Part shown: positions 25,783 to 32,761 of the stretch, one piece after another
How positions within the stretch are numbered: position 1 is the first letter of the stretch
Layout of the letters: each line of letters starts with the position of its first letter
Assembly: GCA_022824565.1 (NCBI GenBank)
Contig: JAJDZQ010000055.1
Coordinates: 1 to 47,593 of the forward strand
Direction: 5' to 3'
Length of the DNA stretch: 47,593 nucleotides
Source of the DNA: Anaerolineae bacterium
GTDB taxonomy: Bacteria > Chloroflexota > Anaerolineae > Aggregatilineales > Phototrophicaceae
The notes under the pieces: generated by a model
Database searches by the model: none
What the model saw: only the letters and a program-made list of their open reading frames with translations
Told to the model about the DNA's origin: nothing
Translations under genes and position numbers: made by a program

Positions 25783-26688
25783 CTAGACTGCCCGATGCCG
25801 CCAACGCGCGCGTGTCTGCTCGTAGGTGGCGACGACCACGCCATAAATCACCAGCGCGCTCCCCGCCACCTGCACGACCGATGGCACTTCGCCAAAGACC
25901 AGCAACGCAATCACCGCGCTCACCACCACGCCGACTTGCAGCAAGATCGCCAAAGCTGTCGCCCGCAGGAATTGCAGCGCCAGATTCATGCCCAAATGTC
26001 CTAAAACCTGCGCCAGGATCGTCACCACCAGCGCCCACAAATACGCTTCTAGCGAATAGCCGATGATTGGCGTGCCGGTCGCCGCCACCGCCAGGCTGAC
26101 ACACACCGCCGCGCTGAGGAAAACCAGAAAACTATACAGAAGCGGCGGGATGAGATTGTTCAGCTGCCGGCCAATGAGCAGATACGCGCCGAAGCAGAAC
26201 GAGCCGACCAGCGCCAGCGCGCCGCCTAGCAGGGGATCGCTGCCCGCCTGAACGGCTGTCAATCCACCCAGCCCCACCAGCGCCACGCCCAGCAAAGTGA
26301 CGACCAGGCTGACCCAAAAGCGCCGCGAAAAAACCACGCCGAAGATCAAAATCTCGGGCAGCACAATCCACATGGGCGTCGTGCGCCGCAGCAGACTGGT
26401 CATCAGCACGCTTGTGTATTCCAGCGATACAAATAGCAGCAGCAAGTTGAGCGCCAGCCAAAAGCCCGCCAAGCCCGCCAGCAGCGCCTGTCGCCGCGTC
26501 AGACGAGCCAGGTCTTGCCGGTAGCGAGTCCACACCAGCGGCAGCAAGCCCAGCGAGACCAGCCACAGCCGCAGCCATACGATCACCAGCGAAGGGATGC
26601 CTTCGCCCTGGGCGATGCGGATGGCGATGGGCGTAACGCCGGCTGAAAATACCAACGTCAGCATGATGATGGCGCGTTTGTCCCGCAT
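25783..26688 (-). CDS. EamA-family DMT transporter
   Basis: This 301 aa integral membrane protein has about ten hydrophobic spans in two EamA repeats and basic loops between them. It begins MRDKRAIIMLTLVFSAGVTPIAI. Drug/metabolite transporters of this kind export amino acids, nucleosides or sugars; the substrate cannot be read. It lies 96 bp upstream of metY on the same strand, so co-transcription and an amino-acid export role are possible but unproven. A second, distinct DMT protein is at 36116-37012. Confidence 0.85.
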   Translation of the reverse strand: MRDKRAIIMLTLVFSAGVTPIAIRIAQGEGIPSLVIVWLRLWLVSLGLLPLVWTRYRQDLARLTRRQALLAGLAGFWLALNLLLLFVSLEYTSVLMTSLLRRTTPMWIVLPEILIFGVVFSRRFWVSLVVTLLGVALVGLGGLTAVQAGSDPLLGGALALVGSFCFGAYLLIGRQLNNLIPPLLYSFLVFLSAAVCVSLAVAATGTPIIGYSLEAYLWALVVTILAQVLGHLGMNLALQFLRATALAILLQVGVVVSAVIALLVFGEVPSVVQVAGSALVIYGVVVATYEQTRARWRHRAV

Positions 26689-26852
26689 TGCGGAATGCTA
26701 GCACAGGCGGTGGGCGCTGCCTATGATGAGGGGGCGGATAAAGGCAGCAGGCTCGCAGCTTGCACGACCCGCTGCCGGTCAACGTGGGGTATTATCTGCT
26801 GCAAACTTTCGTGATCTGCGGCTCGACAGCCGGCACGATAAGGAGTTGAGGC

Positions 26853-28361
26853 ATGAGCTTGATGGGCGTTGATGTCGGCACGACCGGCTGCAAGGTGGTG
26901 GCTTTTGACCATGACGGGACTGTTCTGGCGCAATCCGCGCGCGAATATCCCCTGCTCAGCCCGCAGCCCGGCTGGTACGAGCTCGACCCCGAGCAGGTCT
27001 GGTCGTTCGTCTGCGCTTGTCTGCGCGAGGTCAACGCCCAGCTGGGGCAAGACCCCGTGTCGGCGCTGGCGCTGTCTTCACAAGGCGAAGCCATGATCCC
27101 GGTCGCGCGGGATGGCAGCGTGCTGGCGAACAGCCCGGTCAGCTCCGACCGCCGCAATGCCAGCCAAACCGCGCGATTGGCAGCTGCGCTGGGCGCGGAA
27201 TATATCTATGCCATCACGGGCCAGCCCATGGACAGCATCTACACCGTGCCCAAAGTGCTGTGGTGGCGCGACCACAAGCCGCATCTGCTGGACGAAAGCT
27301 GGATGATCTTGTGTTATGTCGACTTTGTGGCTTACCGGCTGGGGGCGCAGGTGGCGATCGACTATAGCATGGCTGCGCGCACCCTGGCTTTTGATGTGCA
27401 TCGGCTGGACTGGTCGGACGAACTGCTGGTAGCTGGCGGGCTGCGGCGCGAGCAGCTGGCGACGCCTGTGCCCAGCGGCACGATCATCGGCGAGATCCCC
27501 CGGCGGCTGGCGGCTGATTTGGGATTCAGCGCTACGGTGACAGTCGTGACGGGCGGGCACGATCAGCCGGCTGGCGCGCTGGGGGCTGGCGTGCTGGCGC
27601 CGGGCCGGGCGATGTTGTCGATTGGCACGACTGAAGCCATGGTCGCTGTCACCGATGCGCCGCGCCCCGAGATGCTGGCTTGTCATGTTTCTTGCTATCC
27701 GCATGCCGCGCCGGGCAGTTTTATCGCGCTGGGCGGCAACCAAACCGGCGGACGTTTGCTGCGCTGGTATCGTGATGAACTGGCGGCGGCCGAGCGCGCA
27801 AATGCTGCCAGCAGCGGGCGCGATGTCTATGATGTCATTGTCGAGCAGGTCGGCGATGCGCCGGGCGATTTGCTGCTGCTGCCCTATTTCGTCGGCAGCG
27901 GCACCCTGTACAGCGACTCGACGGCGACCGGCGCGCTGATTGGCTTGAGCTTCGATAGCAAACGCGCCGATATTGTACGCGCCATATTGGAAGGCTTGTC
28001 TTTTGAACAAGCGCTGGGCTTGCGCAAACTGAACGAAATTGGCGTGGAGATAAACGAATTGACGGCTGTGGGCGGCGGCGCTCGCAGTCCGCGCTGGATG
28101 CAGATGAAAGCCGATATTTGTGGCATACCTGTTTCGGTGCTGCATACATCCGAGGCAGCCAGCCTGGGCGTGGCCATGTTGGCAGGCTGGGCAACGGGCG
28201 TGTATGCGAGCCTGCACGAAGCAGCCGACCAGCTCATCCGCGTGCGCAAGACCTTCACCCCCCGCCAGGACCGCGCCGAACACTATGGACGCCAGTTGAC
28301 GCGCTATGTACAACTCTATGAAGCGCTGCGACCAATTTACCAAGACATGGCGCGCGACTAG
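26853..28361 (+). CDS. FGGY-family carbohydrate kinase (xylulokinase-like)
   Basis: The 502 aa protein has an N-terminal MGVDVGTTGCKVVAFD phosphate-binding motif, the DSIYTVPKVLWWRDHKP region, and GGHDQPAGALGAG with the likely catalytic base D237. It also has LSIGTTEAM and the C-terminal adenosine site VGGGARSPRWMQM. The family phosphorylates xylulose, gluconate, glycerol or related sugars with ATP. Xylulokinase or gluconate kinase is most likely, but no sugar isomerase or transporter flanks it. AAGGAG lies before the ATG. Its TAG shares CTAG with the TAG of the opposite-strand gene at 28358. Confidence 0.87.
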   Translation: MSLMGVDVGTTGCKVVAFDHDGTVLAQSAREYPLLSPQPGWYELDPEQVWSFVCACLREVNAQLGQDPVSALALSSQGEAMIPVARDGSVLANSPVSSDRRNASQTARLAAALGAEYIYAITGQPMDSIYTVPKVLWWRDHKPHLLDESWMILCYVDFVAYRLGAQVAIDYSMAARTLAFDVHRLDWSDELLVAGGLRREQLATPVPSGTIIGEIPRRLAADLGFSATVTVVTGGHDQPAGALGAGVLAPGRAMLSIGTTEAMVAVTDAPRPEMLACHVSCYPHAAPGSFIALGGNQTGGRLLRWYRDELAAAERANAASSGRDVYDVIVEQVGDAPGDLLLLPYFVGSGTLYSDSTATGALIGLSFDSKRADIVRAILEGLSFEQALGLRKLNEIGVEINELTAVGGGARSPRWMQMKADICGIPVSVLHTSEAASLGVAMLAGWATGVYASLHEAADQLIRVRKTFTPRQDRAEHYGRQLTRYVQLYEALRPIYQDMARD

Positions 28362-29005
28362 CCGCCACTTTGCAGACGCCGCTGCCGTTCTTCAATCTGC
28401 GAAAGCACAGCGCTGGTTACTTTTGGCGTCTGCTTCTCTTTTTCTTCCAAGCGCGATAAATCGGGCTGTACGATATCGGCTGCGCTGATCACCACATCGC
28501 TGTCTTTGAACTCGACTGCGCCTTCGGAATGGCTCGCCTGCGTCTGTTGCTTCTGGCGGGCTTTGGCAGCGCGCTTGTCTGGCTTGGCTGGCGCGGCTGT
28601 TGCTTCGTCCGTTGACTGTGACCGCGCAAAAGGCCGACGCCGGTGCTTGCGTTCGCGTGGCTGGGGCGCTTCGTCTTTTGCATCGGCTGCTTTCTCGGCC
28701 GGTTTGGCGGTCAGATTCTCCATAACATCTGCCACATCCGCCACTTTCATCGTCGTTTCGACCACTTTCTTGGTGCGGCGGAAGCGACCGAATAGTCCGC
28801 GCGCCTGCTCTTCAACCTCGTCGGCTGTTGGCGCCGGCGCATCACTCAATGCCCAGCGATAGCCGGCATAAATCCCCGCGCCCACGATCAAAAAAGGCAG
28901 CACGGTATGGATCAACTGCACCAGGGTACTCATCACGGCCAGCGCAGCCAGCGTTGCCAACGCGACGATGATCAGCTTGAGCGCCTTTTCTTTGTCCACA
29001 ACCAT
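28358..29005 (-). CDS. membrane-anchored protein with a charged low-complexity tail
   Basis: The 215 aa protein has one long hydrophobic hairpin near the N-terminus (LKLIIVALATLAALAVMSTL, then VLPFLIVGAGIYAGYRWAL). The remaining ~160 residues are Lys/Arg/Glu/Ala-rich, with RKHRRRPFARS and EEKEKQTPK, and are probably disordered and cytoplasmic. I do not recognise a family. ATG 29005 has CAGGAG upstream; a frame from 29551 has no support. Its stop overlaps the FGGY kinase stop in a CTAG palindrome. It is divergent from the hydrolase at 29210. Confidence 0.65.
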   Translation of the reverse strand: MVVDKEKALKLIIVALATLAALAVMSTLVQLIHTVLPFLIVGAGIYAGYRWALSDAPAPTADEVEEQARGLFGRFRRTKKVVETTMKVADVADVMENLTAKPAEKAADAKDEAPQPRERKHRRRPFARSQSTDEATAAPAKPDKRAAKARQKQQTQASHSEGAVEFKDSDVVISAADIVQPDLSRLEEKEKQTPKVTSAVLSQIEERQRRLQSGG

Positions 29006-29069
29006 GCCCGCCGCTCCTGTATCACCCAGATGCCGCCTCTGACCGCCTGTCTCATCGGCGAGGCGACAT

Positions 29070-29081
29070 ATACTATAGTAT
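29070..29081. promoter_or_regulatory. palindromic ATACTATAGTAT in a divergent spacer
   Basis: This perfect 12-bp palindrome contains TATACT on the plus strand (29069-29074) and TATAGT on the minus strand. It lies between the divergent genes at 28358-29005 and 29210-31111. It could supply -10 elements for both directions or bind a dimeric regulator. No good -35 is visible on either side, so the call is weak. Confidence 0.3.
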
Positions 29082-29209
29082 GCCATTTGCCGCTGGATAG
29101 GACAATGCGGCTTGCTGTGGCGCGACCATAATTCGCCCACGCTGGCTGGCGCCCGTGCTACTAAAAAAGGCGGATGAAGCTGTTGTGGCGCGCTTGACGA
29201 GGTCTGCCC

Positions 29210-31111
29210 ATGCCCAAGCAACCCCCCATTTCGCACGCATTTGTCTTGCCCGACCGCGACTTTGACGAGTGGCTGGTTGTGCTGGGTCCCTATCTGCAAG
29301 CCTTCCCGCGCGTGGCTGTGGTGCGCTCGCCAGCTGGCAACAACCTGAACCGCTTCCGCAATGTAACAGCGGTCGAAGCGCCTCTGACCTGGTGGAACGA
29401 CTCGGCTTTGGCGCATATCCGACGCGTCTATCCCTCGGTGGTGATGGTCGATGTGATTGATGTCGCCTCGCCAGCCAGGCTGCGACCGATTTTGCAACGG
29501 CGCATCAAACAAAAAGACCGCTATGGCGAGCGCGAAGCCGAACCCCAGCACATTTTTCAGCGCTTTGTGCTGGAATGGCCCACCAGCGCGCGGCCTATGC
29601 GAGTGCTGGCCCGTTTCAATGACGATGAAGAAGCCGGCGCATTACGCCCCAGCCTGGATGTCGCCAGCGCAGAAGGCGCGAATGTGCTCTGTGCCGCGGC
29701 GGGAAAAGTCGTTTCTACCGGCGCAGCAATCCAGATCGAATCGCTGGTGGAAGGGCGTCGTTACCTTACCAGCTACAGCGGCGTGCAGCTAGCGCGCGTG
29801 GGCAATGGGGCGCTGGTCGCAGCGGGGCAGCAGCTGGGGGAGGCAGCGGGCGATCGCCTGAGTTTGACCGTGCAGACGCCAGCAACGGGCGGCACCAGCC
29901 TGGGCGGGCTGAACAACCTCATGAACCCGCGCGAATACCTGTACATCCCGGGTTTTCGCGTGCGCCCGACTGTCGACAACCTCAATCTGCGCGCGCTGCC
30001 CAGCCTGTATGCCGGCATCATCGGCCGCGCCTATAGCTGGCAGTTGCTCGAGCCGCAAGAGCATCATGGTCGGGCTTTGGAAAAGATCGGCGAAGATGGC
30101 AGTTGGCTGAAAGTGCGCTCGGCTGGGGGCGTAGAAGGCTATGCGGCCGCCTGGTATCTGAGCGCGACTGCCCAGCACGAGGGCGCTGAAGTCTTCCCCG
30201 GCATCAACCCGGTCGGCGTCAACCTGGATATTTTTCATCCGCGCGGCAAACCAGCCCCATCCAAGCTGGGCGGTTTGGGCTGGGTGCGCTTTGGCTACAA
30301 TGTGTCCAATCGGCGCGGCTCGGAAGACATCAACGCCGCCTTGCAACGGTATCTGCCGCTATTTGAAAAGTATCGCGCGGCCGGCTATCGCATCGTCGTC
30401 ACCACCAGCCACCAGACTTATGGCGAAGGCAAGAACGAATTTTGGCCCTGGGAACAGATGACGGATGCCAAGTGGCAACGTTTGATTGTGCGCTTCGCCG
30501 ATATGATGCACGACATTTCTGCGCAGTGGGCGGGGCGCGACATCATCTCGGCCTGGCAGATCTGGAACGAGCCAGATTCATTGAGCGGGGTGGCATCTGT
30601 GCCGCTGCCTGCGCGCAATTATGGCTTGATGTTCCGCGATGTCAAACGCGCCATCCGCAGCGCCGACAGCCGCGTCCAGATCATCACAGCTGGTTTCAAT
30701 AGCGGGCCCGGCCGCGGCAGCGCCTATGCCCGCACCATGCTGCGCAGCCTGCCCGACGATGCCAAACCCGATGGCCTGGCTTTTCATCCCTATGGGCGCG
30801 GCGTCAATGGCCACCCCTACTACTCCATGTTTGGGCATATTGACGAATCGATCTGGGCTTACAGCAGCGTGATGCCAGACAAGCCTCTGTGGATCACCGA
30901 ATGGGGCGTGCTGGATCGTGGCAATGACAACCCGGCCGATATCGCCCGCTATGCCCTCTCTTTCATCCGCTATCTCATGCGCCAGTATCCGGGGCGCATC
31001 GCTGTGATGATCTGGTACGCCTGGTCGCAGGGCATGCACAACGGCTATGGACTGGTCGACCAGCGTGGCCAACCGCGCCCGCCACTGACCCAGGAGTTCC
31101 TGTCGATCTAG
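29210..31111 (+). CDS. multidomain protein: M23-like, SH3 and clan-A (beta/alpha)8 hydrolase domains
   Basis: The 633 aa protein has an unassigned N-terminal part (~1-145). A segment resembling the lipoyl-like fold of M23 peptidases follows (LCAAAGKVVSTGAAIQIES ... GALVAAGQQLGEAAG, ~165-215). An SH3b-like domain (VDNLNLRALPSLYAGIIG ... GYAAAWYLS, ~265-325) comes next. The C-terminal barrel has WQIWNEPDS, with E454 as the candidate acid/base, and LWITEWGV, with E564 as the candidate nucleophile, the pattern of GH clan A (GH5/GH39-like) enzymes. No HxxxD/HxH zinc site is visible in the M23-like part. No signal peptide is visible, which is odd for a glycan hydrolase. AGGTCTGCCC precedes the ATG. 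Confidence 0.75.
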   Translation: MPKQPPISHAFVLPDRDFDEWLVVLGPYLQAFPRVAVVRSPAGNNLNRFRNVTAVEAPLTWWNDSALAHIRRVYPSVVMVDVIDVASPARLRPILQRRIKQKDRYGEREAEPQHIFQRFVLEWPTSARPMRVLARFNDDEEAGALRPSLDVASAEGANVLCAAAGKVVSTGAAIQIESLVEGRRYLTSYSGVQLARVGNGALVAAGQQLGEAAGDRLSLTVQTPATGGTSLGGLNNLMNPREYLYIPGFRVRPTVDNLNLRALPSLYAGIIGRAYSWQLLEPQEHHGRALEKIGEDGSWLKVRSAGGVEGYAAAWYLSATAQHEGAEVFPGINPVGVNLDIFHPRGKPAPSKLGGLGWVRFGYNVSNRRGSEDINAALQRYLPLFEKYRAAGYRIVVTTSHQTYGEGKNEFWPWEQMTDAKWQRLIVRFADMMHDISAQWAGRDIISAWQIWNEPDSLSGVASVPLPARNYGLMFRDVKRAIRSADSRVQIITAGFNSGPGRGSAYARTMLRSLPDDAKPDGLAFHPYGRGVNGHPYYSMFGHIDESIWAYSSVMPDKPLWITEWGVLDRGNDNPADIARYALSFIRYLMRQYPGRIAVMIWYAWSQGMHNGYGLVDQRGQPRPPLTQEFLSI

Positions 31112-31112
31112 A

Positions 31113-31280
31113 GCCCCCATCCCCCAGAACGAGGGAAGGGGAGTCTTCCAGCGATGTCAGCAGGTATTGAAGCCCCTCCCTCATCTTGGGGGAGGGGTTT
31201 GGGGTGGGGGCAGCCCCTCCCTCATCTTGGGGTCGCGTAGACACAGACCCGCCGGGGAGGGGTTTGGGGTGGGGGGCAAT
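31113..31280. repeat. R2 composite repeat, with the ~20 bp insert in the last module
   Basis: The first module is CCCCCATCCCCCAGAACG with GGGAAGGGGAG. The second is AGCCCCTCCCTCATCTTGGG then GGAGGGGTTTGGGGTGGGGG. The third is the same module split by GTCGCGTAGACACAGACCCG (31231-31253) inside its G-run. Four closely spaced G-runs make the plus strand a good G-quadruplex candidate. It fills the 237 bp spacer after the hydrolase. Confidence 0.82.
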
Positions 31281-31348
31281 TTTTGCGCCGCCGCCGATTT
31301 TCGCGTTACCATTATGCGCAATGCAGACTGGCCGAAAGATGAACCCTC

Positions 31349-32638
31349 ATGGTCAAGCGATTCCTGTTCGTAGCGCTCAGCCTCATTTTGGTCGTCAGCG
31401 CAGCTCCCTTTGCGCTTGCCGATGCCAATTGTGCTGCCCATGCCTCCCACTATGCCCGCGCCGTTCAGCTGCACGACATGGGCGATTATTCGCGCGCCTT
31501 GCATCATTACAACTGCGCGCTCGCGGAGGCACCCGACAACCCCATCATTCCTGTTTTGATCGCAAACCTGCACGAAGACATTGCCAGCGCGCCATATGCC
31601 TGGTCTGCTGCGCCAGCCGATAAAGACCCCGCCCGGCCAGGATTTGTCATGCCCGACTGGCTGACACCGTACGAAATTGTGCCAGCTTTCGCCCAGCCCG
31701 TGTCCGCGCCCATCCAGCCCAGCATGGTCCTTACGCAGCGCATCGATGCCATGTCGAGGCAAGCGCGGCTGACCATCCAACAGCCGCCGCAAGACAGCGC
31801 AGAACCTGGCTTGGGCTTCTCTGATTACATCGACTTCGCCAACTGGTTCAGCAAACGCGGTGACTGGCAGCGGGCCGCCAAGTCGCTGGAGCGCGGCCTG
31901 GAGCTGCAGCCCTATCATGATGATCTGCGCTGCCGTTTGGGCTCGGTCTATCAATCGCTGGGCGATGACAACGCGGCGCTGACGCAATTCGACCATGTGC
32001 TTTCGCGCGACCCTGGCAACATCTGCGCCAACGAGAATCGCCGGGCGCTGCTGCGGGCAGCCAATGTCGCTGTGCAAAAAGCCGCGCCAGCCTCCCAGGC
32101 AGCCTCGCCCGCCCAGCCTGTCGTCGCGCGCGCCATGAGCTATCGCGCCGCCAACAAGCTCTTCGCCGCCGCCAATACCTTGATGGAAGCGCTGGCTGTT
32201 GACTCCGCGCATAGCCAGGCTCGTTGTGAATTGGCGAAGATCTTCAGCGACTGGTCTAACTATGGCCGGGCATTGCGCGAATTCGAGCGCATCCTGCATC
32301 GTCAGCCAGCCAATGCTTGTGCAATCGGCGGTCGCCTCGCCACTGTCGAGAAGATGCTCGCCATGTATGTGCCGCTGGTGGTGGACGACTACTTCTACCA
32401 TGCGCGCCAATACCTGCGCATAGAAGCCTGGTCCCAGGCGCGCGCTGCTCTTGAGCGCGGCTTGGCGCTCGACCCGACTCGCAGTTATCTGCGCTGCCAG
32501 CTGGGCATGGTTGCTTTGCAGCTCGGCGATGCCCGCTTCGCCCTTGCGCAATTCGACCGCGTGCTGGCGAACGACAGCCTCGATGCTTGTGCCCGCTCCA
32601 ATCGCGATGCGCTGATGCAAGGTCTGCGCGGTGAGTAG
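31349..32638 (+). CDS. exported TPR protein with paired cysteines in each module
   Basis: The 429 aa protein starts with a signal peptide (MVKRFLFVALSLILVVSAAP, cleavage near ALADA). Two-helix TPR motifs follow. From about residue 160 three double-TPR modules are visible. In each, the second TPR holds a pair of cysteines exactly 30 residues apart: C195/C226, C293/C324 and C383/C414. An early pair C28/C56 is spaced slightly differently. The pairs suggest disulfides joining neighbouring helices in an extracytoplasmic scaffold. Partner and function are unknown. A thioredoxin-fold exported protein is encoded next downstream. There is only a weak AAAGATG-type ribosome site. Confidence 0.8.
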   Translation: MVKRFLFVALSLILVVSAAPFALADANCAAHASHYARAVQLHDMGDYSRALHHYNCALAEAPDNPIIPVLIANLHEDIASAPYAWSAAPADKDPARPGFVMPDWLTPYEIVPAFAQPVSAPIQPSMVLTQRIDAMSRQARLTIQQPPQDSAEPGLGFSDYIDFANWFSKRGDWQRAAKSLERGLELQPYHDDLRCRLGSVYQSLGDDNAALTQFDHVLSRDPGNICANENRRALLRAANVAVQKAAPASQAASPAQPVVARAMSYRAANKLFAAANTLMEALAVDSAHSQARCELAKIFSDWSNYGRALREFERILHRQPANACAIGGRLATVEKMLAMYVPLVVDDYFYHARQYLRIEAWSQARAALERGLALDPTRSYLRCQLGMVALQLGDARFALAQFDRVLANDSLDACARSNRDALMQGLRGE

Positions 32639-32710
32639 GCGTAAGACTTTGGCAAGAAATTTGTTAGCCCCGCTTTAGCAATGACGCGTAAGCTGGGCAC
32701 AATCGCTAAC

Positions 32711-32742
32711 GAAAAAGGGCATACCGGTTATGCTCTTTTTTC
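32711..32742 (+). terminator. intrinsic terminator/attenuator hairpin
   Basis: GGGCATA (32717-32723) pairs with TATGCTC (32729-32735) with a 5-base loop and one G-T pair. A-tract/T-tract pairing extends it, and TTTTTTCTT follows. It is the one classical rho-independent terminator seen in the window. It lies 73 bp after the TPR gene's stop and 20 bp before the next ATG, so it may also act as an attenuator for that gene. Confidence 0.7.
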
Positions 32743-32761
32743 TTATCCAGGGAGGATGTCC

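Noticed and set aside
27078..28343. Long minus-strand frame opposite the FGGY kinase
   Set aside because: Antisense of a well-conserved kinase; low-complexity translation with no motif.
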